Positions 17,405 to 26,714 of a DNA stretch of 64,000 nucleotides are shown here, piece after piece. Made by a program: the position numbers and the translations under genes. This DNA comes from Solibacillus sp. FSL H8-0538 (GTDB taxonomy: Bacteria; Bacillota; Bacilli; Bacillales_A; Planococcaceae): NCBI RefSeq assembly GCF_038003525.1, contig NZ_JBBOPI010000001.1:2347001-2411000 (forward strand). The letters run 5' to 3'. The notes under the pieces were generated by a model, which saw only the letters and a program-made list of their open reading frames with translations, did no database searches and was not told the DNA's origin. How positions within the stretch are numbered: position 1 is the stretch's first letter; each line of letters starts with the position of its first letter.

Positions 17405-17743
17405 TTATTTTAATGAAGAAATGTAATCAGCAATTGCTTGAGCTTCAGCTTCAGATTTCATACCTGGAGTCATAAAGTTAGAGCCTTCTAAGCCGTTTAC
17501 TAGAACGTCAGTGATATGTGCTGGATCTTGACCTACTAATTTAGGACCCATACCACCCTCTAATTCGCCGCCGTGACAGCTAATGCAAGATGCTACTAAG
17601 TCCGCGCCACCTTCTGCTGTTTCAGTAGTTTCTCCGCCTTCTGCTGCTTCTTCCTTGGTTGCACCTTCTAATGACATAAAGAAAATAAGTCCGATACCGA
17701 ATGCCATAATTAAGATGTAAGGAATAATTGGATTGTTTTTCAT
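17405..17743 (-). CDS. cccA: Cytochrome c-550, membrane-anchored
   Basis: A 112-residue cytochrome c: a membrane anchor at residues ~5-23 (IPYILIMAFGIGLIFFM), a low-complexity Glu/Thr/Ala linker, then a haem-binding CISCH motif near residue 53 and the axial methionine in NFMTPGMKS. It carries electrons at the outer face of the membrane. GGAGGG 8 nt before 17743 fixes the start over an upstream ATG at 17761. The position between rpoD and trmK matches B. subtilis. Confidence 0.93.
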   Translation of the reverse strand: MKNNPIIPYILIMAFGIGLIFFMSLEGATKEEAAEGGETTETAEGGADLVASCISCHGGELEGGMGPKLVGQDPAHITDVLVNGLEGSNFMTPGMKSEAEAQAIADYISSLK

Positions 17744-17887
17744 CTGTGTACCCTCCCTCATTTATAATTCTACTTCTATAAATAATAGAATCTAGTCAAC
17801 AATCATTATTGTACTGCATTCTATTCAAAACGAAAAGCCCTAAACACGAACTTTTACGATGATTGTAACAAAATAGACATTTATCTG

Positions 17888-19030
17888 TTATTGTTGCAAA
17901 ATATGTCTTGCAATAACCATTTTTTGGACTTCGGACGTTCCTTCCCCAATTTCAAGTAATTTTGCATCGCGTAGGAAGCGCTCCACCTCGTATTCCTTCA
18001 TATAGCCATATCCCCCGTGTATTTGAATTGCCTCATCACAGACCTCCATCGCCATTTCCGAAGCAAAGTATTTGGCAATGGCCGCTTCCTTGCCAAACGA
18101 TCGACCTTGATCTTTTAGCCATGCCGCCTTATAAACAAATGTGCGTGCCAGCTCGATCTTTACTGCCATATCAGCTAATTTAAACTGCGTAGCCTGAAAT
18201 TCAGCAAGCGCTTTACCAAACTGCCTACGCTGTTTTGAATATTTTACCGCTTTATTAAAGGCTCCTTGCGCAATCCCTACAGCCATCGCAGCAATTCCTA
18301 TACGCCCACCATCCAGTGTCGTTAAAAACTGCTTAAAGCCATTACCGCGCACACCTAGTAGATTTCCCTCTGGTACGACGACATTATCTAGAATGAGTTC
18401 AGTCGTATTTGAAGCATTAAGGCCCATTTTGTCATAATCCGCTTTAATGGTAAAACCTTGCGTATCAGTTGGAACGATGACCGCACTTATTTCTTTTTTC
18501 CCTTTTTCAATATTCGTAATCGCTGTCAATGCTAAATGCTTAGCATAGCTAGCATTTGTAATAAACACTTTTGAACCGTTAATTGTAAACTGTCCATTTG
18601 CAAGCTTAGCACTCGTTTCGGTACCTCCCGCATCAGAACCTGCATTCGGCTCCGTTAAACCAAATGCACCAAATGACTCGCCTTTACAAATAGGCACCAA
18701 ATATTTTTGCTTTTGCTCCTCTGTACCGAATAAATTTAGCGGCGCGCCGCCTAGTGAAATATGTGCAGAATACGTAATTCCTGTCGATGCACATACGCGG
18801 CTCAGCTCCTCTGTAACAATGGCAAAACTGATAGTATCAGCACCTGCCCCCCCGTATACTTCTGGAAATGGTAGTCCCATCATGCCCATTTCAGACAATT
18901 GTTTAAATACTTTCAGGGGGAATTCCTTCGTTTTATCACGTTCAATCGCACCAGGGGCAACTACCTCATCAGCAAACTCCTTTAGTGTCTGTTGAATCAT
19001 CTTCTGTTCGTCCGTTAAATCGAAATGCAT
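17888..19030 (-). CDS. Acyl-CoA dehydrogenase
   Basis: A 380-residue flavoenzyme with the signatures GAFGLTEPNAGSD (near residue 125) and QIHGGYGYMKEYEVERFLRDAK (near 340) with the catalytic glutamate context of short-chain acyl-CoA dehydrogenases. It oxidises an acyl-CoA with an electron-transfer flavoprotein as acceptor; the chain length cannot be read from sequence alone. Start 19030 (ATG) is chosen because AAAGGG lies 8 nt upstream; a GTG at 19039 is too close. It stands alone without other beta-oxidation genes. Confidence 0.9.
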   Translation of the reverse strand: MHFDLTDEQKMIQQTLKEFADEVVAPGAIERDKTKEFPLKVFKQLSEMGMMGLPFPEVYGGAGADTISFAIVTEELSRVCASTGITYSAHISLGGAPLNLFGTEEQKQKYLVPICKGESFGAFGLTEPNAGSDAGGTETSAKLANGQFTINGSKVFITNASYAKHLALTAITNIEKGKKEISAVIVPTDTQGFTIKADYDKMGLNASNTTELILDNVVVPEGNLLGVRGNGFKQFLTTLDGGRIGIAAMAVGIAQGAFNKAVKYSKQRRQFGKALAEFQATQFKLADMAVKIELARTFVYKAAWLKDQGRSFGKEAAIAKYFASEMAMEVCDEAIQIHGGYGYMKEYEVERFLRDAKLLEIGEGTSEVQKMVIARHILQQ

Positions 19031-19200
19031 CACGTTCACCCTTTCGGTAAAATGCTAGCTATAATCCTATTTTAATAGAAATTCCATTCTTTTAACAGAA
19101 TAAACCAAACATATTGTAGAATATTTTAATACCACAAAATTATTTCAAGGTTTGTAAAATTTATTATTCAAGGGATTTATTATGCTGATATTTTTTTATA

Positions 19201-19283
19201 TTAGAAAGACACAACTCACCCAAAATAGGATCAGTTGATGTCCTTACTTATGTGGATGAGAAAGCTATACTTTCTTATTCACC
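19201..19283. repeat. Double-hairpin repeat R1, copy A
   Basis: Starts TTAGAAAGACACAACTC and ends in a CAC-containing hairpin arm. The first hairpin is degraded; the second keeps full pairing through G-U substitutions (GTGGATGAGAAAG / CTTTCTTATTCAC). Related copies lie at 34495, 37601, 55659 and 62912. Confidence 0.8.
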
Positions 19284-19286
19284 AAA

Positions 19287-19318
19287 ATAAAAAAAAGCCC
19301 TTCCTCGAAAGGAAAGAC
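19287..19318 (-). terminator. Terminator of the 19321-19884 gene
   Basis: On the minus strand GTCTTTCC and GGAAGGGC pair around TTTCGA and are followed by eight or more T, starting just after the stop codon. Confidence 0.82.
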
Positions 19319-19320
19319 CG

Positions 19321-19884
19321 TCATGCTTTACCAAAAATAAACCAAAAACCCGCCATTACAACTAAGCCAAGCCCCCCTGAAAACGTGAAATAGACTAGCT
19401 TCATCTTTAAACCAGATAATAACCACATAGCACAGTTTAATGCGAGTAAACCGTATAGCACCATATCATTATTCTCGAAATAGGAGGCACTTACTTTTAC
19501 ACTTAACCCTAAAAACAATAAGGCAGACGTCAATTGTAATACAGGTGCCAATACGTTATTTTTTTTCGCAAAATAAAACGCAGTCATTAAACAAATAAAG
19601 GCCGCTACACCTACGATAACTGCAACGAGCCACACAACTTTCACTGTAAATAGTAGCGCTAATAAAATAATTGCGACAAGTGGAAATATTAAAGCTCGTC
19701 CCTTACTTTTACGATTTTCCTGTGCTTTAACAGCCTGTGTGGCATTGCCCTTCATTTCTTCTTGATCTTGATTTCCTTCTGTGTAAAGCGTCAACAAAAA
19801 GTCACAATAATGTTCCGGCAATAGTTTATTTTTCTTCCAAAATGCAATTTCATTAACAATGATTTGCTTTTTTTGATTTGACAT
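19321..19884 (-). CDS. Hypothetical membrane protein
   Basis: A 187-residue protein with a soluble N-terminal segment of about 65 residues (KKQIIVNEIAFWKKNKLLPEHYCDFLLTLYTEG) and about five closely spaced transmembrane helices after that. Start 19884 is preferred because TTGGAGAA lies 7 nt upstream. The N-terminal segment looks like a short helical bundle found in several Bacillales membrane proteins of unknown role. It is monocistronic with its own terminator. Confidence 0.75.
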   Translation of the reverse strand: MSNQKKQIIVNEIAFWKKNKLLPEHYCDFLLTLYTEGNQDQEEMKGNATQAVKAQENRKSKGRALIFPLVAIILLALLFTVKVVWLVAVIVGVAAFICLMTAFYFAKKNNVLAPVLQLTSALLFLGLSVKVSASYFENNDMVLYGLLALNCAMWLLSGLKMKLVYFTFSGGLGLVVMAGFWFIFGKA

Positions 19885-20022
19885 AAGCATTTCTCCAAAA
19901 TTGTTTAATTATGTATATACAACTATTGTAAGTGAATCGGAGTTGTTCTCGCATCCGTAAAAAGTAACATCATTCACACATAATAGACCTATTTTAAAGA
20001 AAAGCTTTGTTGAACGCTACTA

Positions 20023-20100
20023 TTGATTTTTCAACAAGCGTATAGTCTCGCCAAAGGTCAACACAACGTCGGTTATGCTGCATGGATGCCGTATTTTTAC
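20023..20100 (+). pseudogene. Possible short frame interrupted by the IS element (left part)
   Basis: If the IS and one copy of its target duplication are removed, an uninterrupted frame of about 42 codons runs from a TTG near 20023 across the junction to a TAA near 21530 (…AAWMPYFY joined to QPHLLYKARL…). There is no clear ribosome site and no recognised family, so it may be chance. Confidence 0.2.
20093..20100. repeat. Left 8-bp target duplication of the IS
   Basis: ATTTTTAC directly abuts the left inverted repeat; the identical octamer abuts the right end at 21476-21483. ISL3-family elements make 8-bp duplications. Confidence 0.93.
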
Positions 20101-21475
20101 GGTTCTTTGTCAATAGTTGGGGTGGGGATACAATTCTCCACCCTTATCCTATTTCATTGCCGACTGTTTTGTATTGATGTGTTAATAAAATTTTGGCGCG
20201 TAATCGATCAAATCGACGGTAGCCAAAAGCATTGCGTTTAATTACTTTTGTTAAATTATTTAAACCTTCTACGAAGCCATTTGAATAGTTAAATGTAAAA
20301 GAGTTGAGGATTTCTGTTTGCCAATTTTGAAGGGTTTTCACACTGCGTTGAAACTCCGGAATATCAGCTTCTTCTACCGCTTCATAAAACTTCAGAAGGA
20401 ATTCCTTCGTTTCCTTTAGTTTCTCTGCACCATTCTCTTTCGCCAGTTCAAACCATTCTCGAAACTGTTCCTTTAACTGATAAGCCAATTTTAATTCTGC
20501 TGAAAAGCTGAAATAGCGTTTTAAATACCACTGGTCTTTCTCAGTTACATCCTTAGGTTTCTTAAAAAATACATGACGCTTCTTCTTTACTTTCTTACGA
20601 TCGTAATCATTCCATTCCTTCTGAATACGTACTCGAACACGATCGATTGCCCAATAAATATAGCGAACAAAGTGAAAGCGATCCGCAATGATAATTGGGT
20701 TATCCAGCGCTTCTTGAACTGCTGCTTTAAATGAATGACTCATATCCATAACGACCATTTCAACATTTGCCCCATGCTCACGCAAATAGGCTTTAATGGT
20801 TTCTTTTTTCCGGTCCGGTAAAATATCAATAGGTTCTTTTGTCACTGCATCGGCAATAATTAGTTGAAACTTTTCCCCACCTGCATTGCCTTTGAATTCA
20901 TCAATGGCAATCACCTTTGGCAAGGCTGTTTCTCCCTTAATTTTTCCAGGAACAATCCGATCAAATCTGCGAATGATGGTACTAACCGATGCCCCATATT
21001 GGTGCGCAATCTCAGTGAAGGTTTTGGCTTTCACTGAACGGATTTGAGCCATTTGATTCCACTCATTAGAATAGCGTTGATAGGGCGAAACAACTTGATT
21101 CTTCTCCGCAAAACGCTTCCCGCACGTACAAGCATAACGGCGTTTACGATAAAATAAAGTCGTCATTCGTTCTGCCATTTTTAAATGTTTTACCTTAGTC
21201 CAACGATAATCGTGCACACGGCGTGTATCTTCTCCACAGTTTGGACAAACCTGCGTCGTTATGGGCATTTCAAAATGAATCAGATACTGCCCTCCACGCA
21301 CCTCTGTCTTTAAAATAATCGCGTCTTCAAATCCTGGTAAACTTATGTTAGAATGCATGTACACGTAACCCCCATCTTATCTTTTGTTCAGCAACTAAAG
21401 TATAAGACATTTGGGTGTTACGTGTCTTTTTTTACCCTCAAATTGTAGTAATACCCCAACATTTAGTATAGAACC
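20101..21475 (-). mobile_element. ISL3-family insertion sequence, 1375 bp
   Basis: Imperfect terminal inverted repeats of 23 bp (20101-20123 GGTTCTTTGTCAATAG…, and 21453-21475 reversed GGTTCTATACTAAATG…) match at 17 of 23 positions, including GGTTCT and GTTGGGGT. One full-length transposase lies inside. Perfect 8-bp target repeats flank it, so it is a recent, probably still active insertion between rpoD and the membrane protein gene at 19321. Confidence 0.95.
20144..21358 (-). CDS. ISL3-family transposase
   Basis: A ~404-residue DDE transposase. An N-terminal zinc finger (CPNCGEDTRRVHDY and CTCGKRF, residues ~35-90) and a helix-turn-helix (FTEIAHQYGASVSTIIRRFD) precede the DDE core: IAIDEFKG holds the first aspartate, VVMDMSHSF the second and the glutamate lies in GFVEGLNN near the C-terminus. 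No frameshift or stop is present. Start taken at ATG 21358, with GGGGG ten nt upstream; a GTG at 21364 is the alternative. Confidence 0.94.
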   Translation of the reverse strand: MHSNISLPGFEDAIILKTEVRGGQYLIHFEMPITTQVCPNCGEDTRRVHDYRWTKVKHLKMAERMTTLFYRKRRYACTCGKRFAEKNQVVSPYQRYSNEWNQMAQIRSVKAKTFTEIAHQYGASVSTIIRRFDRIVPGKIKGETALPKVIAIDEFKGNAGGEKFQLIIADAVTKEPIDILPDRKKETIKAYLREHGANVEMVVMDMSHSFKAAVQEALDNPIIIADRFHFVRYIYWAIDRVRVRIQKEWNDYDRKKVKKKRHVFFKKPKDVTEKDQWYLKRYFSFSAELKLAYQLKEQFREWFELAKENGAEKLKETKEFLLKFYEAVEEADIPEFQRSVKTLQNWQTEILNSFTFNYSNGFVEGLNNLTKVIKRNAFGYRRFDRLRAKILLTHQYKTVGNEIG

Positions 21476-21483
21476 ATTTTTAC
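21476..21483. repeat. Right 8-bp target duplication of the IS
   Basis: ATTTTTAC, identical to 20093-20100, follows the right inverted repeat without a gap. Confidence 0.93.
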
Positions 21484-21585
21484 CAACCCCACCTGCTATA
21501 CAAGGCAAGGTTGCACAAAGTTTTTAGCTACTAACCCTTTTTTCATAAAATTCAACAATGAAATTTAACAGAGCCTATAGAAAAA

Positions 21586-21611
21586 GAGCACTCCGGCTAA
21601 CCGAAGTGCTC
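21586..21611 (-). terminator. Terminator of the dnaG-rpoD operon
   Basis: On the minus strand GAGCACTTCGG and CCGGAGTGCTC form an 11-bp stem with a 4-nt loop, followed by TTTTTC, 8 nt after the rpoD stop codon. Confidence 0.9.
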
Positions 21612-21618
21612 GTAAATA

Positions 21619-22749
21619 CTATTCTAAAAAGTCTTTTAAACGTTTAGAGCGTGATGGATGACGTAGCTTGCGTAGAGCTTTTGCTTCGATTTGGCGAATA
21701 CGCTCACGTGTAACGCCAAATACCTTCCCTACTTCTTCTAAGGTACGTGTACGGCCATCATCTAAACCGAAACGTAGACGTAATACATTTTCTTCACGGT
21801 CTGTTAATGTGTCCAACACATCTTCTAATTGTTCTTTTAATAACTCGTATGCCGCGTGATCAGATGGGGATTGTGCTTCTGAGTCTTCTATGAAGTCTCC
21901 TAAGTGGGAATCGTCCTCTTCCCCGATTGGTGTTTCAAGAGATACTGGCTCTTGTGCAATTTTTAAAATTTCTCGTACTTTTTCAGGCGTTAAGTCCATT
22001 TCTTCCCCGATTTCCTCTGGAGAAGGCTCGCGACCTAAGTCTTGAAGTAATTGACGTTGTACACGAATCAGTTTATTTATTGTTTCAACCATATGCACAG
22101 GGATACGGATTGTACGCGCTTGGTCAGCAATCGCGCGTGTAATCGCTTGACGGATCCACCACGTTGCATAAGTTGAGAATTTGAATCCTTTGCGATGGTC
22201 GAACTTTTCAACCGCCTTAATAAGACCCATATTCCCTTCTTGAATTAAATCAAGGAATAACATACCACGACCAACATAACGTTTTGCAATTGATACTACA
22301 AGACGTAAGTTCGCTTCTGCTAAACGTTTACGCGCTTCTTCGTCACCTTGCTCAATACGTTCTGCTAAACGAATTTCTTCTTCAGCAGATAATAAATCTA
22401 CACGGCCGATTTCTTTTAAATACATGCGTACTGGATCGTTAATTTTAACGCCAGGGGGAACACTTAAATCATTTAAATCGAATGCTTCTTCGCTGGCTTC
22501 TTGCTTAGAAAGTGCATCCTCCTCAAATTCTTCTTTCCCATCAACTGTAATATTATCATCGGCATCTAATAATTCGGCAAAGTTGAAAATTTCTTCATTC
22601 TCAACATCGAATTTAGATAATCGATCCGAAATTTCCTTCATTGAAATTTCGCCGTCTTGTTTAGCCTTTTCTTGAAGTAACTTTTTAACCTCTTCTATTG
22701 AAAGCCCATTTACTAATGTTTCTTTCGAACGTTCTGACTTGTCCGCCAT
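21619..22749 (-). CDS. rpoD: Primary sigma factor SigA (RpoD)
   Basis: A 376-residue housekeeping sigma factor. Region 1.1 spans the acidic N-terminal ~90 residues; region 1.2 begins [11 protein letters not shown]; region 2 holds [34 protein letters not shown] and the -10 reading segment [17 protein letters not shown]; region 4 ends with the helix-turn-helix [28 protein letters not shown]. Start at 22749 is set by AGAAGGAGGAAGG. It follows dnaG by 31 nt, the usual macromolecular synthesis operon. Confidence 0.97.
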   Translation of the reverse strand: MADKSERSKETLVNGLSIEEVKKLLQEKAKQDGEISMKEISDRLSKFDVENEEIFNFAELLDADDNITVDGKEEFEEDALSKQEASEEAFDLNDLSVPPGVKINDPVRMYLKEIGRVDLLSAEEEIRLAERIEQGDEEARKRLAEANLRLVVSIAKRYVGRGMLFLDLIQEGNMGLIKAVEKFDHRKGFKFSTYATWWIRQAITRAIADQARTIRIPVHMVETINKLIRVQRQLLQDLGREPSPEEIGEEMDLTPEKVREILKIAQEPVSLETPIGEEDDSHLGDFIEDSEAQSPSDHAAYELLKEQLEDVLDTLTDREENVLRLRFGLDDGRTRTLEEVGKVFGVTRERIRQIEAKALRKLRHPSRSKRLKDFLE

Positions 22750-22780
22750 AAACCTTCCTCCTTCTAACAACCAAATCGCG

Positions 22781-24604
22781 TTAAATTCCCGTTAACGATC
22801 TTCTTAAATGAATTATCTGTTGGGCAATTTCAAGTGCTCGTCTATGTTCGTGCATCTTTTCCGCTTCTTTTTGATCATGACTTAATCTATCTATTTCTAC
22901 TTTTAAACGGTGTTTTTGTATTTGCTTTAAACAATCTGCAATTTCGGCTTCAGCATGTTCTGGATCACGTTCTACAAGGGCCGCCTCCATTACTATTTTG
23001 CGCAATTCTGCATCATTTAAAACTTCGGCAAAGCGCTGATAATCAGCTGTGGGAAATTCCTCATAAAAACCGATTAAACGTACAAATACTGCAGCGTATT
23101 CATCTCGGATAAATGGATGGGGATCCTCACTATTTAATACTTTATCCACAACATGTACATTGTGTAACATGTGTGACAATAATAAACGTTCTGCACGGTC
23201 AGTCGCGGTTAGTGGCTTCCTATGTTGCACCATTTCAAGCTGCGGTCGCATTTTTTGCTGTACGCGCTTCTGATGCTTCACTTCATCTGCCCCTAATTTA
23301 CGAAACTGTGCATAAATGGCCTCTTGCGAAATATCCGTTTCACTCGCAAGCTGTCGAATATATAAATCGCGTTCGGTTGGCGAAGATTTACCCGTAAGAT
23401 GCTCAAGCACCTCTTGGATATACTGCAATGTATCATTTTCAAATTGAAAATTTTTACCTTTCTTAGCGTGCATCATCATGAAAGCAATGTAAGCATGAGG
23501 TTTTTCTAATATTTGATCCGTAAATGCCTCTGCTCCGTATTGTCGAATGTAGTCATCCGGGTCAAGCTTATCGGGTAAAACTGCTACCTCAACTTTCAGC
23601 TTTTCTTCATGCAACATTTGAGCGGCCCTCTTTGCAGCCTCAAAACCAGCATTATCACCATCATAGCAAATCGTAATTTGCTCCACTAAGCGCTTGAGCT
23701 TTTGTATATGCTGGGGTGTTAAAGACGTACCCATTGTTGCTACTACATTAAAAACGCCTGCTCGATTTGCGGCAAGCACATCGACAAAACCTTCCATTAA
23801 TACAACTTGGCGACTTTTTCGAATCGCGGCTCTTGCCTTGTCCAAATTGTATAGCACCTGACTTTTATGAAAAATCGGTGACTCCGGACTATTTAAATAC
23901 TTTGCTTCATCGGCACCTGTAGTTAATATACGTCCAGAAAAAGCAATGACCTTGCCGTTTTCATCGCGAATCGGGAATATAATTCTGCTCCGGAATCGGT
24001 CAAAATACGTTTGATCGCTTTCTTTTTGAATAATGAGGCCACTTTCAGCCATTTCGTCTAGCGGAAACCCTTTTCGTTCCAATAGTACAGATAGGGTGTC
24101 CCAAGAAGGTAACGCCCATCCTATACGATTTGTTTCGATTAGTTCACGGGTAAATCCTCTTTCTAGCAAATAATTTAATGCAGGTTCCCCGTCTTCCGTA
24201 TTGACCAACAAATGATGATAAAATTCGACAGCAAAGGCATGGGCCTCGCGCATCGATTCCTCTTTCTTTGAAAAAGGCTTGGTAGCTTGTTGTCCAGTTT
24301 GTACCTGCACATCTATCGAAACGCCTACGCGCTCTCCAAGTTTCACTACCGCATCTGGAAACGCGATATTTTCCATGTCCATAATGAACGTAATCGCATT
24401 ACCTCCTGCTCCGCAGCCAAAGCAGTGAAAAATCTGTTTATCTTGAGACACTGAAAAAGAGGGTGTTTGTTCACCGTGAAATGGACATAATCCAAACCAG
24501 TTGCGCCCTCTCTTCGTTAACTGCATATAATCGCTAATTACATCGACTATATCAGACTGCGAACGAATCTGCTCAATCAAATGTTCAGGTATTTTCCCAG
24601 TCAT
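22781..24604 (-). CDS. dnaG: DNA primase
   Basis: A 607-residue primase making RNA primers at the replication fork. The CHC2 zinc finger is at residues ~41-65 ([11 protein letters not shown] … CFGCG), the catalytic Toprim domain around 260-350 ([31 protein letters not shown]), and a DnaB-binding helical C-terminal domain from ~450. First gene of the dnaG-rpoD operon; the 0.2-kb spacer upstream shows no clear promoter. Confidence 0.96.
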   Translation of the reverse strand: MTGKIPEHLIEQIRSQSDIVDVISDYMQLTKRGRNWFGLCPFHGEQTPSFSVSQDKQIFHCFGCGAGGNAITFIMDMENIAFPDAVVKLGERVGVSIDVQVQTGQQATKPFSKKEESMREAHAFAVEFYHHLLVNTEDGEPALNYLLERGFTRELIETNRIGWALPSWDTLSVLLERKGFPLDEMAESGLIIQKESDQTYFDRFRSRIIFPIRDENGKVIAFSGRILTTGADEAKYLNSPESPIFHKSQVLYNLDKARAAIRKSRQVVLMEGFVDVLAANRAGVFNVVATMGTSLTPQHIQKLKRLVEQITICYDGDNAGFEAAKRAAQMLHEEKLKVEVAVLPDKLDPDDYIRQYGAEAFTDQILEKPHAYIAFMMMHAKKGKNFQFENDTLQYIQEVLEHLTGKSSPTERDLYIRQLASETDISQEAIYAQFRKLGADEVKHQKRVQQKMRPQLEMVQHRKPLTATDRAERLLLSHMLHNVHVVDKVLNSEDPHPFIRDEYAAVFVRLIGFYEEFPTADYQRFAEVLNDAELRKIVMEAALVERDPEHAEAEIADCLKQIQKHRLKVEIDRLSHDQKEAEKMHEHRRALEIAQQIIHLRRSLTGI

Positions 24605-24786
24605 TTCATCACCATCTATAAGTTGCTATCTAACAAGATTCGAGATGAATTCGAAAAATCCTCTATTTTACGACAAAAAAAGTAGGTTGTTTCTTACTTA
24701 TCTCTCTTAAATAATATTTTTACCACAATTTTATTATTATAAAACAAAACGAGTAATATATCCATGTTTTTTAAATAATTCGCGTT

Positions 24787-24815
24787 AAAAAAACCTCCTC
24801 TTTACCTAGAGGTGG
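24787..24815 (-). terminator. Terminator of yqfL
   Basis: On the minus strand CCACCTCT and AGAGGAGG arms (one mismatch) are followed by seven T, 15 nt after the yqfL stop codon. Confidence 0.82.
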
Positions 24816-24830
24816 CTTTATTTAAATTAT

Positions 24831-25643
24831 TTATTTGTTTCGTTCAAGAATATCTATTATTTTATTTGCTGTTTCTTCTACCGCTTTATTTGTCACATCA
24901 ATTACCGTACATCCGACTTTATTCACAACTTTATAGAAATGTTCAATTTCTTGTTCAATGCGAGAATGCTGTGCATACACTGCATCCTCCGTTAAACCAA
25001 GTGCAATTAAACGTTCCTTACGAATATTATTTAACTTTTCTGGAGAAATAACTAAACCAAAACATTTTTTCGGATCAACTAATTCTAACTCTTTAGGTGG
25101 TTCTACTTCTGGTACGAGCGGGACATTTGCCACTTTTAAACGTTTATGAGCTAGATATTGTGATAAAGGCGTTTTTGACGTACGTGAAACACCGAGAAGT
25201 ACAACATCTGCAAGTAAAAGCCCACGCGGATCTCTGCCATCATCATATTTCACTGCAAATTCAATGGCCTCTATTTTTTTAAAGTAGTAGTCATCTAGCT
25301 GATGCACAAGTCCTGGCTGCTCCAAAGGTCGCTCGTCCACTGAACGTTCAATGAGTTCCATCATTGGACCAAGTAAATCTATTGCTGGAACATTATTTTC
25401 GACCGCTATACTGTACAGCGCTTTACGCATTTCCTTTTCAACAAGAGTAAATACAATAGCCGCCTTTTGCTTTTTAGCAATATGTACAATTTTTTCGATT
25501 TGATCAATTGTCTCAATATGAGGAAATCTACGAATGCTTACTTTTTCGAAATTTGGTCTAAACTGGCTTACAACAGCCTTCACTGCATTTTCACCTGTTT
25601 CACCTACAGAATCCGAAACAACAAAAATCAATAGTCTTTTCAT
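24831..25643 (-). CDS. yqfL: Pyruvate,phosphate dikinase/PEP synthase regulatory kinase-pyrophosphorylase
   Basis: A 270-residue DUF299 protein. The N-terminal VVSDSVGETGENAV motif and the P-loop-like GVSRTSKTPLSQYLA near residue 153 are diagnostic. The family phosphorylates and dephosphorylates a threonine of PPDK or PEP synthase using ADP, switching the enzyme off and on. It follows ccpN by 12 nt, as in B. subtilis, where it modulates CcpN activity; hence a role in gluconeogenic control. Confidence 0.92.
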   Translation of the reverse strand: MKRLLIFVVSDSVGETGENAVKAVVSQFRPNFEKVSIRRFPHIETIDQIEKIVHIAKKQKAAIVFTLVEKEMRKALYSIAVENNVPAIDLLGPMMELIERSVDERPLEQPGLVHQLDDYYFKKIEAIEFAVKYDDGRDPRGLLLADVVLLGVSRTSKTPLSQYLAHKRLKVANVPLVPEVEPPKELELVDPKKCFGLVISPEKLNNIRKERLIALGLTEDAVYAQHSRIEQEIEHFYKVVNKVGCTVIDVTNKAVEETANKIIDILERNK

Positions 25644-25655
25644 GTTATACTCACC

Positions 25656-26303
25656 TTACAAATCATGCGTATCTGCTAGAGAAATAAACGCACGCGTAAT
25701 ATTTGTTTTTGTTAAACGTCCAACAATTTCAAGTCCGTGCTCCGTTTCATTCACAACTGGCATGGAATCAATTTGACGATCAATTAGCTTTTTTGCAGCT
25801 AAAATAAGCGAATCTGTTTTTAAACAATACGCAATATTCGGCATTCTCGTCATAATAATATGTACAGGAATTTTATTTAAATCTTGCGTCCCAATACTTG
25901 ATCTAAGAAGATCTTTACGAGAAAGAACTCCTTGTAAATAGGCATTTTTGTCCACAACAAATAAAGTACCCACATCCTCTAAAAACATATGACAAATGGC
26001 ATCATATACCGTCATATTTTCAGAAACGACAACTGGTACTGCCTGAAAATCTTTTACTTTTAAATTCATCATAGACTCTGTTATTGATACTGCTGATTTC
26101 TTACCAGCGTAAAAATAGCCTACACGTGGTCTTGCGTCTAAAAAGCCCGCCATTGTTAAAATTGCTAAGTCTGGTCTAAGCGTTGCGCGAGTCAAACCAA
26201 GTCGCTCTGCAATTTGCTCTCCTGTAATAGGTCCATTCTCTTTGACGATTTGTAAAATAGCGTCTTGACGTTTATTGAGTTCTATTGGACTCACCCGCTT
26301 CAA
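25656..26303 (-). CDS. ccpN: CcpN transcriptional repressor (HTH plus CBS pair)
   Basis: A 215-residue regulator: a winged helix-turn-helix at residues ~10-65 (ITGEQIAERLGLTRATLRPDLAIL) followed by two CBS domains (VYDAICHMFLEDVGTLFVVD and LILAAKKLIDRQIDSMPVV). CcpN represses gluconeogenic genes in glycolytic conditions, sensing ATP/ADP. The start is uncertain: TTG 26303 is given; GTG 26294 is possible, since the B. subtilis protein aligns from about there. It heads the ccpN-yqfL pair and diverges from the glycyl-tRNA synthetase gene. Confidence 0.92.
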   Translation of the reverse strand: MKRVSPIELNKRQDAILQIVKENGPITGEQIAERLGLTRATLRPDLAILTMAGFLDARPRVGYFYAGKKSAVSITESMMNLKVKDFQAVPVVVSENMTVYDAICHMFLEDVGTLFVVDKNAYLQGVLSRKDLLRSSIGTQDLNKIPVHIIMTRMPNIAYCLKTDSLILAAKKLIDRQIDSMPVVNETEHGLEIVGRLTKTNITRAFISLADTHDL

Positions 26304-26381
26304 ATAGTGTTATACTGATTACTTAATTATTATATACTATTCTGTTATATATTGCTAAGAAAAGAACTGCATGCTAAAGTA

Positions 26382-26410
26382 TTGACACAGGTTAATTTTT
26401 GACGCATAGT
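26382..26410 (+). promoter_or_regulatory. SigA promoter of glyQS
   Basis: A perfect TTGACA (26382-26387), a 17-nt spacer and CATAGT (26405-26410). The transcript would begin near 26417 with the T-box leader. Confidence 0.7.
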
Positions 26411-26416
26411 AAAGTC

Positions 26417-26645
26417 AAATAAGCAATGAACGGACAATAAGTATCTTTTCGACACGAGCGAGTAGGAGATGGTGAAAGCCTACAACAGAAAAGAGAAACG
26501 GCATCCGGGAGCTATCTTTTAAAAAAGTGGTTTATGAGTAAATAGTGATTACAAATATTACGTTTACTTATTAACAAACAGGGTGGAACCGCGGGTATTA
26601 GCACTCGTCCCTGGGCAAATATGCCCAGCGACGGGTGCTATTTTT
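26417..26645 (+). ncRNA. T-box leader of the glycyl-tRNA synthetase gene
   Basis: The conserved T-box stretch AGGGTGGAACCGCGGG-like sequence lies at 26579-26595, followed by a terminator whose stem (AGCACTCGTC…GACGGGTGCT) spans 26600-26640 with a T run. A GTAGG/CCTAC helix at 26462-26483 belongs to stem I. The GGC at 26500-26502 in AAACGGCATCC is the likely glycine specifier codon. Uncharged tRNA-Gly should stabilise the antiterminator. Confidence 0.93.
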
Positions 26646-26714
26646 GTTTCACTAGTCAGAAATTTAGCTCTCGTACTTGCTGTGGCAACACTATTATTGA
26701 AGGAGGTCATTTAT

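Noticed and set aside
26583-26714. Longer N-terminus for the glycyl-tRNA synthetase
   Set aside because: The extra 44 codons are the T-box and its terminator; a strong ribosome site precedes 26715.
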